A stretch of DNA of 64,000 nucleotides from Owenia fusiformis. Lineage: Eukaryota > Annelida > Polychaeta > Sabellida > Oweniidae. Shown here piece by piece: positions 48,701 through 57,407 of this stretch. Each line of letters starts with the position of its first letter. Within the stretch, counting starts at the first letter, position 1. The DNA lies in the NCBI GenBank assembly GCA_903813345.2, contig CAIIXF020000007.1:27874698-27938697 (forward strand). Direction: 5' to 3'. Both the position numbers and the translations under genes were made by a program. The notes below the pieces were generated by a model, which was not told where the DNA came from, did no database searches, and was given only the letters and a program-made list of their open reading frames with translations.

Positions 48701-49166
48701 ACAGGAGGGTAAGGTTCATGTGTTACGTCGCTGTGCCTCACAAGATAATATAGTCTGTGAAATACTTGTACCACCAGCAGGGACATATTTCAGATCATCA
48801 CCACCCCGTGAACATGTCATCAGGCGAACACTCTCTCAAGAGGGCTTCACGGCTAGGTCTATTGCAAGAAGTCGCTCTAATGCTAAACCCCGACCCGCTT
48901 CTGCTTCATTTGTTGCTTCTAAATCAGTCACCCTTGATGACTATTCTAGTCGTAGACAATCAGACAGTGCCATGCGGTATAAACTATTGATCAAATCAAA
49001 CTCAGAAGATCGACCATATTACACAGCAGGAGGCTCCAATGTGCATGCATTTGGTTCAGAGTCTAATATAACCACAAGCTGCTCGACTGCTTCAGAACCC
49101 CCACAGGATCCAAGTGAAGGTATTGTTTCATTTAAATCAGTGCTGCATGTATATAGACAACAGTAA
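42720..49166 (+). CDS. Giant single-exon low-complexity protein, 2,148 aa, function not recognised
   Basis: An uninterrupted frame of 6.4 kb, far beyond chance in AT-rich DNA. An in-frame TAA lies just before the ATG, so translation starts here. The protein is rich in Ser, Pro, Gln, Arg and Lys, with Pro-rich stretches (residues 20-450), SPTSPKSPK-type Ser-Pro sites and no signal peptide or membrane segment. It looks mostly disordered. Recurrent motifs are DD-x-x-YR at 1487 (DDVAYR), 1546 (DDVSYR), 1603 (DDYAYR) and, as DDPRYE, 1719, and S-A-P-D-L-type motifs near 178 and 1697. An acidic-helical block, ELENIYNDLDLDNERIIDGA then ERRDYPP, spans 1357-1383; ILKYNEAYDPKKRREKAW lies near 1014. These suggest a cytoskeletal or adhesion scaffold (a CAP/ponsin-like adaptor is one idea), but no SH3, LIM, PDZ or SoHo domain is visible. 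A donor at 49120 allows an alternative C terminus. Confidence 0.8.
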   Translation: MDSNYVPPQVYYERPQGQGFQHIPPPPRSNRRTEQRYRTFGEYSNHSDSNIGAYYGPPGAWPHSPQDRAPPHGTVLQPRDQNNRPEIPMRRVNSLDEKKPHEQSTDSDDELRRTQRKAKKKNGHSRGRSSGRRSDSNSNISVGSAPQQQRPYQPHMGEIQMRQQGPRQRYHHHRLSAPDLEHYTPLNTRHGQGSSPRNEGHYQRYQDHQRQRWEIDQMGTPPFYQDVYYSNQYLPQRNPPPQQPQGYFNNPHVPMYNPPGPPSTGYVPPDPSAFQHPYGPYNEPDFRPAPMKPPRNNAPPAEPARVPPAHDPGHLSNPDTSDSSYFSHESYSSPTPQVEKSQHGTDQAQNYHGNVMRHAQDINYAQHLGYRVDEQRQPPPVHKQDASDIYAVPFKPQQETQPAFAHSKHPLAPINHPVSPLLHPQSPTQYPVSPTQLSPGEKGPEYKRQSSYDAYIPNRDFDTREDDDKWERERALQRSQQFINSPTSPKSPKWENKPNISTNSPVQPKSQGFGFKGQERVDLPIHHYRQRSVSIEDYKAPLIMPHRDKSTGPTSPYKPPYDNHFRPLNTESSELGLFYQTQPQIEEDFKPIIDGYRDYKERNRRQKQQPSKSDGDDNELMRKFTRIRKVDDNNTEIALSMGIKEEKYGGETKSVWSEFKKKEKRERSVSDAHPELIDKLTKVKTALEKRTDQDDDEIPDPILEEAKLKAKSINEPKPEWMGFKSKLKPVSSPYKDELEESAEEEMVNKIPETKASEIKLERGRSRSAFSSVQPSRSIQSIPTIKTERNDKPISRSLIRERDRSPIGPRINARNYQETARSKNEKPRTETTTHTKVVISPKTQTELNKKEAPKISIVRREPSPVRKPDPNSNLILHKIGNTQVWPKTGEIKEQKRTQEVKRSSSVSPSVNTKLNQTSSSTTVLPKVKYVIPRPNSPPRSDPKVGISSSPRASPKPRQTPAQPTIAEPSNNQPIKTQGRLQTVKPSQEPQSPFLSVPKRKDEDFMDSDTEFDAILKYNEAYDPKKRREKAWAENPVFNGTNIISSTESATFTINMTGSSKTTQCIQPTSSHQPASSSTTRSEFQSQVQKPSSLNVQETVITNNAFSNSSPLTRRRVINITPQSQSAPGTPEKDASIAKGLAREELTKGLSNLMMRPTQPVPVQSFIISKQENQSTFQPKQESQSTYQPKPISHVPNSQPQPYVSKPPMSPALKPASQYSKPLAPRSAFSPVQPSTVAPLKPPRMRPADASAADDSDHEIPSVDITKIKENLFQPKEGTSGSRSTEDLREWNQDLKDKVPRIRDNMFGKVPQEDIKNFLTPLRKSTSTPTIEPYADAPVHCVSETHERKKSQINDIITELENIYNDLDLDNERIIDGAERRDYPPISPRHGDHNDSKGLSETLLRNHDRLRKDTSSPQASFEYTKSWLANENHSFSKVQNDNVFHGKDSASETYEGPSYSPRPLSYSSTSDVHRHVPLRRSAVPNKLKDDVAYRKHRSKSAPNKPLVEVATMSYLSCSPALTPAASMDSISHRSLQRSHSHAPDILSDDVSYRQMKRSLSSTSLDAPEDVKAQPSPTTADYLLHRYQPRRRMLLRPERKADIQHDDYAYRSLRKDVSANKPEPLPAYGVRPDSKLAQNMGWINVETQTSQNSLNKYTDDEDDFFRTRAVPVRRNSLSRGMAQMVDRFENQRGLQHSASAPDLTQAMVLSVGFNSLGNIVSDDPRYERSAVKPRAKKETPRTIKQRAKQRQNNAKYMQMATEQAHNNSVEGQRYQTDTVKVTQASLPRLNLAADSAMSEYRVVLPDDSDEEDNYDEEISEEHFDLVRKEEIKAGPIPYIEEFIQDVASEPIVHKTPTIRTIKMLNDQTNITKSVQSNIQSTRQPVKYKIESSNLSSKTVCSTTNVTHGTQTYKSVNSCQSIPKPLDNNKPPKRQQSDEERVEKFLADEKTGTDQTKSFNDLLDIFENMCSSFGRSRPKKSLRKTSSFSNIKQMSDSTQEGKVHVLRRCASQDNIVCEILVPPAGTYFRSSPPREHVIRRTLSQEGFTARSIARSRSNAKPRPASASFVASKSVTLDDYSSRRQSDSAMRYKLLIKSNSEDRPYYTAGGSNVHAFGSESNITTSCSTASEPPQDPSEGIVSFKSVLHVYRQQ
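49120..49125 (+). other. Alternative splice donor near the end of the giant frame
   Basis: AAG|GTATTG lies 47 bases before the stop codon, in phase 1. Joined to the acceptor at 51736 it would replace the last 15 residues (ending HVYRQQ) by four (TSEY) after the shared ...DPSEG. Either ending is possible from sequence. Confidence 0.35.
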
Positions 49167-50304
49167 CATGTGCTTCAATTGCTTTATTACCCTCAGTGTC
49201 AATTGCATCATGATTAATGACATCTTACACTTGAGGTGATCCAAATATTGTCATAGTTACATATACAATTGATACAAGGGTGCATATGGCATGGCTTGTT
49301 TATTATGATAGCAATGTGTGTTGCCAGAATGATTTGTTAAATCTGCATTGTTTGTCAACATTGTGTGTGCTATAGCTAGAGATAAAAAGTGCATTTCAAT
49401 CTTCTCTGGATGATAACAGAAATGAAAACATAATCATAAACCCTAAATCTAATGTTAATGTAACACACTTCTGTAAATTTAATTTAGCTCATAAACTGTT
49501 TTCTGAAGTATTAAAGTCATGTCATGGCAACCTAATTTCTCAGAGAACTGTGAACATATGGTACGGTGGCATTAGTTACCATACATAGACACCAAAACAG
49601 TATCAATTATATGAATCATCACATCTGTTAAGTGTTATGGTGGGATTCTAAATGTCAAAATATTGTTGAACAAAATCTTAAACTCATTTACTTCAAAATC
49701 GCAATCAACCATAGGAGTATCAGTATTAGTATATGTATTGCATCTTATGTTGATGTTTTGGGAAATGGTATGATGTCTTGTCTTCTTGTATGTACAATCT
49801 TTTCGTACTCTTTTTTCTGGATTCATGCAGTTAACTGTTGTTTCATGGTTGTTCACATTGTACAGTCCTGAATACATGTATGTGATCATTGCATTTTAGC
49901 CAATGGATGATAGGACCCTTTTGGTAATTGTTGTGTAGTATTGTGAAATGTTGTGACTTAGAATTGATATGCTCCCGACACTTGTGTTTGATTCAACTGA
50001 GGAGGTGTAATGATTAGTTTAGAATGTGACAAATTATTTTAGTGGCATAGTGCTATATTAGGAATAGGCAATATAAATCTAGTGGCTTATATATTTTTAC
50101 TAGAGAGACATCTAACAAATAATTTGTAGAAGAATAATCGTGGCAAATAATAACTCAATTCGATAAAAACAATTTATTTGTGTATTGTTTGACACATTTG
50201 AGATTATTTGTAGTTTGGCTTACTTTAACTCTAGGGCATCAAGTAGGACATGGCTTTAGGAGCCATGCACATGTGTTAATTGGGCACACTGCACAGGTAG
50301 TTGA
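49167..50304. other. 3' UTR or intron after the giant frame
   Basis: AT-rich DNA with no supported gene. Depending on which C-terminal end is used, this is 3' UTR or intron. Confidence 0.3.
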
Positions 50305-50682
50305 GCAAAGGCCTATTACACAGGTAGTAGTGCAAAGGCCAGTTGCACGGATAGTTGCACAAAGGCCCGTGCCACAGGTTCTTGTGCAAAGGCCAATTGT
50401 ACAATTAGTTCAACAAAGGCCAATTACTCAGGTACTTGTGCAAAGGCCAATTGTACAATTAGTTCAACAAAGGCCAATTACTCAGGTACTTGTGCAAAGG
50501 CCAGTTACACAATTAGTTCAACAAAGGCCGATTACACAGGTACTTGTGCAAAGGCGCATTGAACAAGTAGTTGCACAAAGGCCCATTACACAGGTAGTTG
50601 TGCAAAGGCATATTGAAGAAGTAGTTGCACAAAGGCCCATTGCACACAGAGCTGTGCGAAGGCGTACTGCGCAAGTTCAGGT
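50305..50682. repeat. 27-bp minisatellite, about 14 units, open in frame
   Basis: Each unit has the form CAAAGGCCAATTACACAGGT then ACTTGTG. As 27 is divisible by three, the plus strand reads as nine-residue repeats (QRPITQVLV, QRPIVQLVQ) from about 50180 to 50758. That frame has no ATG before the repeats (it opens at a GTG), and no good splice acceptor is apparent, so I treat it as a repeat rather than a gene. Units alternate in pairs (54-bp higher-order period). Confidence 0.75.
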
Positions 50683-50815
50683 TGTGGTATGCAGTAAGTA
50701 TCAACAGGCTTGTGTTTTTAACATTGTGGTTGGCATGAACTGTTATGTGAACTACTAATTGATAATGTCCATTACGCAATTGTTCACCACACAAGTACTG
50801 ATACTTGTGATACAA

Positions 50816-51014
50816 CAGGGTGTCCAAAATGTGAATTTTTGGTGATGATAATCTGCTTATTGAGTCAAAACCTACAATACCTTACAAATCATGCTCTAAT
50901 TGGGCACCTCTCCTCTCTATGTTCAATTGTGCATAGAGATGAGAAGTGCCCATTTGGAGCATATTTTGTAAGGTTAATCGAATTTTTCTTTGGTCCTGGT
51001 TTTTGGACACCCTG
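50816..51014. mobile_element. 199-bp TIR element (CAGGGTGTCCAAAA ends)
   Basis: CAGGGTGTCCAAAA at 50816-50829 is mirrored exactly at 51001-51014. Inside, CCTTACAAATCATGCTCTAA and the next 22 bases pair imperfectly with 50935-50976. The termini resemble those of mariner-type elements. Both flanks read CAA, which could be a target duplication. Non-autonomous. Confidence 0.75.
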
Positions 51015-51736
51015 CAAATGTTGATTTAGTGTGTTGTTAATAATAATGTACTGTTAATTTAATTAAGTTATGCAATACTACATTATCACAAATTCTAATA
51101 CTCGTTCTTTTCAATGTTTATTCTGCTTTACCTCTGTTCGTGTTATATTTTGTTCATTTCGCTTTGGTTGCAAAAACTGTTGTCCCTGGCACTGATCGAG
51201 TGAAGCAATCCTTTCCTGGGACCCCTGTGTAATGTAATGTCAATTAATGCATTCACAATAAATATCCTTTTCCAAGGTGCTCATGTTAACTTACAGTTTC
51301 TTCCCCATGCAATGCTGGTTACCACTTTGTACTGTACTGTAATACCTCTGCTAAATCTACATGTATTTACATTCTCATCTCCCTTTACAAACTTTGTACT
51401 GGCTGCAATCCTGGTAAAAATACTAAAGATTACTGAATTCTTTATATGTTCTTCAATGACTAGATTTAGCTTGAACTACCCAAACTCATTTCATTCAGCT
51501 AATTTTGTTTCATATTAGGTATTCCTAATTATCATTTATATCAAGATGGAAAATAATACCAATAATAGATACATCAGTCATCATCAAGACTGTCATTTGA
51601 GTGCCCTGAATATAGCCTATATGTGCCTATACCTGCCTGTCTTTTCACTTAAGATACACATCTGCAAAAACATGAAAAAGCAAATAAAGAGAGTTACCAT
51701 CTACTGTATGATACATTAATGCTTTATTTCTTTCAG
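51015..51736. other. Stretch before the candidate terminal exon
   Basis: No supported gene. It ends in a strong polypyrimidine tract and acceptor, TTTATTTCTTTCAG, at 51736. Confidence 0.3.
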
Positions 51737-52951
51737 GGACAAGTGAATACTGAAACCAATGGTGCATGTCAGAAATGTGGAAGTATCAACCAATGCTACG
51801 ACTTTTAGATTACTATGAACTTTGACCTTCTAGGATTCGTAGCTTCATACAGTAGTTACTTTGAACGTTTAGATAACTGTAACTATAGTTACTTTGAACA
51901 CCCAGTAACTAAGAGTGATGTTAGCAATAACTTCTAGTAACTAAGCCTAGTAATCTGTAACTATAATCTGTAACTATTATATTTACTTAAGATGAGCTAT
52001 AAATGTGACATTGAATCCAGTGTGCAACTAGATGCCTGGCTGTAAAGTAGAGGATTTGCTAAGGCATGGCCTGTATATAGCCTATATGTGCCTATACCTG
52101 CCTGTCTTTTCACTAGATATGATGATTGGATGAACAAGGCTATGCATGAACCTTGCTATATTTCGCTGCACGTCCAAAGCCTTCTGAAGCTTCAGTGAAC
52201 ACCACACTTAACCTTTCAAGGCCTGACTAGCCATCTTATAATAAATGGCGATATATAACATACTTTCGTAATATGAAATGGCTGAGCTGCCGGGTAAAAA
52301 TTGCAATACTAAGGGCTATGAGAGAAGTCTCATGAAAGATCATGTCAAATTAATGATGGAGAAATACCAGGTCGATCAATAAGTTTAAAACTTGAGAGCT
52401 GAGAAAAAGGCTCCAAAATCTTATGACACTCGGATTATTGATCAGCCTACCTAAAAACAGGAGTCTCCACAGTAACCATATTTTGTTAATGCATACTAGT
52501 CAATGAACTTAGTATTTTAATTTGTGTGATCATTTGACATTAAAATGAAAGACATAATTTGAGAAAATTATCTCAGAACTTATTGAGTGACCTGGTATAT
52601 AATGCATTGTACATAGAGCAATGATTATACACAAATTAACTACAAATATGCAATTTATAAATGCTTTATATAAAATAAGTTGTGTATTTAAAAATGTATT
52701 TTGTAATAACAATATACAATACTACAAGAAGAGTAATGATTAAATATCAAAACTATGTATTTCAAATTACCACAATGTGTTTTTGGTACCATGACAACGG
52801 TTCAAAGCAGATATAACAAATACTCTGTAAGTGTACTGTAATTTCTTCTGTATTAATAACATGCATGATCTTTATAGCTTTGTAATATTGGTATATATAT
52901 CACTTTTCATTATTGTAAATACATATTTTATAACACTATATTCTCAAGCAA

Positions 52952-53340
52952 GACTATGCAATGTTACTTTTGTATGTTCTGTATATTTGTAGACTATGCA
53001 ATGTTATCAATATATCTAGTGGTAGACTATGCAATGTTACTTTTATATATTCTGTATATTTGTAGACTATGCAATGTTATCAATATATCTAGATGTAGAC
53101 TATGCAATGTTACTATCATATATTCTGTATATTTGTAGACTATGCAATGTTATCAATACTGTATATCTAGTTGTATGTAGACTATGCAATGTTACTTTTG
53201 TATGTTCTGTACATTATAGACTTTGCAATGTTGCCATTATATATACAACATTTAGACCATGCAATATTGTTATGATATACACTGTACGAATACTTTGCAA
53301 AACTGCTATGACACAGATTGTAAATAGAGGATAGATTATG
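52952..53340. repeat. Tandem array of GACTATGCAATGTTA units, 73-bp higher-order period
   Basis: GACTATGCAATGTTA starts at 52952, 52992, 53025 and 53065, giving alternating 40- and 33-bp spacings, i.e. a 73-bp double unit. The array continues with decreasing regularity to about 53340 (for example GACTTTGCAATGTTGCC, GACCATGCAATATTG). Confidence 0.85.
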
Positions 53341-53487
53341 CAAACACAAATGAGAGAATGTAAAACTCATTGAACAAAACTGTAATAATTTAACATATCA
53401 TTTGTTCAAAGTTATAAATGGTAGCTAATAATTAAGGTGAATTTTGTATTGTAATATTGTGACTTTGAATGAATGTTTTAAGCATAT

Positions 53488-53650
53488 GCAGTGACACCTA
53501 TACAGTGGAACACCTATAGAAGTGGAATACTTTTCAGGGATTCCAAGACCAACTGACTTAATGTAAAATGAGCCTCTATAAGTGGAACACTTATAAGTGG
53601 AACACTTTTCAGGGATACCAAATAATTTCACTTAAACAGGTTTTAATGTA
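53488..53650. mobile_element. TIR element of the CAGTAAAACCTGT family, about 160 bp
   Basis: GCAGTGACACCTATACAGTG at the left and TAAACAGGTTTTAATGTA at the right. Internally it shares GACCAACTGACT and GTGGAACACTT with the copies at 18616 and 39869. Confidence 0.65.
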
Positions 53651-54606
53651 TATTGTAATTCAAGCAATTTGGGCAACACATAACATATACTCAAATCAAG
53701 CAATTTAGGCAATGAATACACTGCAATGAAAAAATTTAACCAATTTTCAAATACAACAATTTTACCAATAAATATACTCAAATTCAGCAATTTGAGCAAT
53801 AAACATGATAAAGCCCTATAATCCATATGTATTACAAACTAGCACATCAGCTTGTAATCGAGTGTATATTACTTATAACACTGAGTTTTTCATTCTATAT
53901 TTAGAATAGTGTTATTACAAGAGTGTATTTGTAATGCTGGAACAATCAGATATGGGTAAGAATATGATGGATTATCTTGGACAATCAAATATGAATGTCC
54001 AAAGGTTTAGAACAATCAGCATAGATAATATTATATATGAGTTTGAATAATCTAGAACAATCAGATATAATTGTATATAGTGATCAACAATCTGTTATGA
54101 GTAGGTACAACCTAGAACAAATTTGACGCAATCAACAATCTAGAACAATCAACTAGTGCAATCAATAAAGACCTGGATATTGTTAACAAAAGATACCAAA
54201 CTGTTCATAAAATATGTGTGTTAACCACAGTAGCTTGTTCACAACCCCAAATGATTAATGGCTGTAACACATCATGAAACTTGCAAATTAAGGCAAATCT
54301 AATCATTATGAAGCATTTATGAGTGTATGTATTGAAGTACAAATATAAATTTGACCATATGAAAAATTGAAAGTTTCAAAGCATGAAAAAGATTTTTAGT
54401 GAATTGCCAGTTGACATAACGGACATTTGACAGCATAAAGAAAATATGAAGGAGTCTAGAAATTACTACTAGTATAATACTTACTACTAGTATATAAAAT
54501 GTGTGAATAATTAAGATACATGTATGCCAAAATAAGTATTGCATGAGCTTGGCTATAAATGCCTTCACTTCATTGTATTGTTACTGCACAGTTAAGCATT
54601 ATATAC
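53651..54606. other. AT-rich stretch with loose AACAATCAGATAT repeats
   Basis: Between 53940 and 54160, about eight imperfect copies of CTAGAACAATCAGATAT occur at irregular spacing. Nothing coding was seen. Confidence 0.4.
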
Positions 54607-54631
54607 AATAAACAATTGTTTGTAAAATAAA
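54607..54631 (+). promoter_or_regulatory. Two candidate poly(A) signals
   Basis: AATAAA at 54607-54612 and 54626-54631 on the plus strand, followed by a GT-rich TTTGTTGTGTT stretch. A reasonable 3' end for the giant-exon gene if its transcript continues past 51737. Confidence 0.45.
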
Positions 54632-55045
54632 ATTATAGATTTGTTGTGTTAATAATTTTATTGACATCACTGAAGGGGTTGTCTAAAAAGTTCTGCATTC
54701 AATTTTGATTAGAATTCATTTTGTGAACTGCTTGACCATTCCCACAAACTTGTTAATATAAATAGACCTTTTGGATGTATGAATTATAATAAAAATAAAA
54801 AGCAATAACAATAAAAACCCTAAAAAGAAGTATCCCAGACAATAATTTTCACATTTTTTGGTTAGAAAGCTTTTCAATTAAAATTTTGTGACAAACCCAC
54901 AACTAAAAATATGATTACGTGCAACATTTGGTAGAGATTTTCTCTTATTTATTTACTATAATTGTTGTACATTATTGTGAATAATCAAATGTAGATATCC
55001 ATAAATATGGGTGCATATCAAAATAATCAATTTGAGAATATATTC

Positions 55046-55552
55046 CAATAGGATAGTTTCTAAATAGCAGAAAAATCAATGAAATCTCGTGCTGCCATCT
55101 TTTATTCAGCTTTTAACTCTGGCTAGAGCTCCATTCACTTACATGCTAAAATCTTGGAAAAGTGGCTTAATTTCATGATTTATCAAAGTGTGTTTGTTGA
55201 ATCTGTATAAAACTTGAATGATATACCACATGATGACCCTGTTTATGAACATGTTGTGATTAAACATGCTAATGTTGATTGACATACAAATAATCCACGG
55301 TTTTAAAGAATTTTAGCATTGCATCTATGGACATTTGGCCCAACTTTTTTTAAATTGTCATAGAAAATTATTCAAATTACATAACTGTGTAAATCAAAGC
55401 TATTTTAGGAGAAAACATTCCACTGAATTCAAATATACCATTTAAAAGAAGGTAATGTAAGTCATTAGAGGTCTAATATGCAAGTCTCTTAAAATCTCAC
55501 GAAAAACGAGATTTAGCGAGATTTCAAAAGCTATATGGAAACTATACTATTG
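55046..55552 (+). mobile_element. 507-bp TIR element, copy 1
   Basis: The ends are CAATAGGATAGTTTCTAAAT (then AGC) and the mirror GCTATATGGAAACTATACTA then TTG: 23-bp terminal repeats with four mismatches. A second copy lies in opposite orientation at 60958-61455, about three-quarters identical by eye over the whole length. No reading frame; probably a MITE. Confidence 0.8.
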
Positions 55553-56417
55553 CGCAAGAATATAAAATGCATAATAATTCATGAATGAAATAAACAATAC
55601 ATCTCTGCTCTATAATAAATGAAAAATACTAAGAAAAAACAAACAGTGATTGATACAATAATATGCTCCTATATCTCATCAGTAAAATGCCATACATAAA
55701 ATACAGTTGTAGTATCCAAGATACTATAGGCCCCCCTCCATGTCCTCATTGTCCATGTGATATGCTGAAATATATACAACAAGTATACAATAGTATAGAA
55801 CATAAAACAAGTGTAATTATATCCCTTGTTTATAAACCATGAAGTATATAAACAACACAGAGTAGACTCAACAACAAAGGATGTCTGAAATGAAATGAAT
55901 AAAAACAGTTTCCATTATTTCCAAATTATTTTTTTAAACTCCTACCAATTATTCGTTAAATTAGTTTTTAAATTATTTGAAAGATGGCACAAGTTGTACC
56001 TAAAAATGCTGAGCCACATCTTGCCTTATCATTTACCACTCTTCAAAGAATCAATTATTGCTTTATCTTGACGATACGTCAGCGTAACAAGATGGAAGAA
56101 CTTCCAGGCTTCATTTTCGGTAAGATATTTTTATTTCCTCGATTAACACCATGCTTATAAGTCAAGTTGTGGATAATAATTTGGCTCAAAGCCAAGGAAG
56201 ATACATGTAGTCTAGTTTGAGAATATGCAAGCGGTTCTATGTTTGGTATATTAACAAAGACGCAATTTACATATTTTGATACGTTGACGATCTTCATGAT
56301 TAGGCCAATGTGACAATCTTTTTGAGACTACAGTGTTCTCATTTGGATATATCAATCAGCTTTCATAACTCTCGAAGGTGGAACTAATTTTAACTGCTTA
56401 ATCAAATGTCTTCTCTA
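55553..56417. other. Stretch between the TIR element and the NAT gene
   Basis: Presumed 3' UTR of the minus-strand NAT gene at the right-hand end. On the plus strand, ATGGAAGAACTTCCAGGCTT at 56093 runs in frame to a good donor (TTTTCG|GTAAGA at 56120). It could be a first coding exon (MEELPGFIF), but no downstream exon was found. Confidence 0.3.
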
Positions 56418-57407
56418 TTATAGTCTTTTTCCCTTTAAATCCAAGGATGTGATAGATAGTTTGTCCCTCGTTTTCTGCATATTTGTGAATGCCTCCTCTA
56501 TAATATTCTCCTTGCCTTTGAATGCTGGGAAGTATTTGAGAATGTAATCACGGATCTCATGTGACGGGATGTCGGTGGTATCCATGATGTGTTCATCATT
56601 CTCAACAAGGAGTTCCTGGTTTCGAATAGTGATCCTTCTCTTTTCTCTATTCAACCGTGTTAGTAGTATGTAATAGTGAAAACGGTGTATTTCCTCAGTA
56701 GGACCTTTTTCACCAAGGTAAATTCTCATGAAAGAGGTATCATAAAAGTCTGCGAAATTGTTTGGTTGGATATTGAACCAATAGGATAATTTCCAGTCAT
56801 TGGTCAATTCTTTTTGTTCCATTTTGTCTTTTTTGAGTATGTGATATCTAATGCATAGATTATCATCTGTTCTTACATATTTGTAGATTTCACCTGAACC
56901 TTGATAAATGATATCATTGAGGCTGGCTTGATCTTGAGTCGGGTCCTTGATCATAACCGCCTGGCGTATTGGCAGACCAAGCGCACAGTCCACAACATGC
57001 AAACTCCCCTTAACCACCAGATCCCGGACTATCACTATTGTATGATCCAAATTTTTCTTTAAGTATTGCTCATCGCGCTGGGTGATAACACTTGATACAG
57101 ATAGATATACATCATATCCAAGAGCTTTCAGCAATGCCCACATAAATGTATTCGATGTGTGACACAGACCTCCTTCCTTAGCTAAAATGGCAGTTTTTAT
57201 TTCTTGCCACATTGGGACCTTCCTATCTTTAGGATCTATCCTCAATAATGTCAGTGTCTGAAATGGTTGATTCTGTTGGTACTTGATCATTAAATGATTT
57301 AGGAGTTCTGCCCTGTCTTTCTGTAGCTGGTCATTCCAGTCAGGAATTTGTAGAATGTCAGTGAGAAAAGATTCACACTCCTCTTTAGTGAGAGTTGGTG
57401 TCTCCAT
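56418..57407 (-). CDS. Arylamine N-acetyltransferase-like protein, 329 aa, single exon
   Basis: Member of the NAT family, cytosolic enzymes that move an acetyl group from acetyl-CoA to arylamines and hydrazines through a Cys-His-Asp triad. The ATG at 57407 is used; the open frame extends five codons further upstream but only to a TTG. The catalytic Cys is 82 in KEGGLCHTSNTF (usual RGGxC), His is 122 in LDHTIVIV, and Asp is 140 in LHVVDCALG. The C-terminal part has NIQPNNFADF, matching the P-x-x-x-x-DF block of eukaryotic NATs. At 329 residues it is longer than the roughly 290 of vertebrate NATs, mainly at the C terminus, which ends in a charged tail. The triad is complete, so activity is plausible, but K-E replaces the usual R-G before GG-x-C and the substrate is unknown. 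The gene stands alone between inverted copies of a TIR element and beside a 63-bp repeat array. Confidence 0.9.
   Translation of the reverse strand: METPTLTKEECESFLTDILQIPDWNDQLQKDRAELLNHLMIKYQQNQPFQTLTLLRIDPKDRKVPMWQEIKTAILAKEGGLCHTSNTFMWALLKALGYDVYLSVSSVITQRDEQYLKKNLDHTIVIVRDLVVKGSLHVVDCALGLPIRQAVMIKDPTQDQASLNDIIYQGSGEIYKYVRTDDNLCIRYHILKKDKMEQKELTNDWKLSYWFNIQPNNFADFYDTSFMRIYLGEKGPTEEIHRFHYYILLTRLNREKRRITIRNQELLVENDEHIMDTTDIPSHEIRDYILKYFPAFKGKENIIEEAFTNMQKTRDKLSITSLDLKGKRL

Larger units (their letters stand above)
51737..54640 (+). other. Candidate terminal exon and 3' UTR of the giant-exon gene
   Basis: It starts after TTTATTTCTTTCAG and, when joined in phase to the donor at 49120, encodes T-S-E-Y and then TGA at 51748-51750. 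Everything downstream would be 3' UTR up to AATAAA at 54607-54612 or 54626-54631. It includes the 73-bp repeat array at 52952 and a TIR element at 53488. The downstream limit and the very use of this exon are inference. Confidence 0.35.

Noticed and set aside
42720-49166. Assignment of the giant protein to the sorbin/CAP/ponsin family
   Set aside because: Some short motifs gave that impression, but no SoHo or SH3 domain is in the window and I could not verify the motif match; left as an idea only, with no gene symbol.
50180-50758. 192-codon open frame with a hydrophobic start followed by QRP-type repeats
   Set aside because: It opens at GTG, has no ATG before the repeats and no convincing acceptor; it is explained by a 27-bp minisatellite whose period is a multiple of three. 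Kept as a repeat and a finding, not as a gene.
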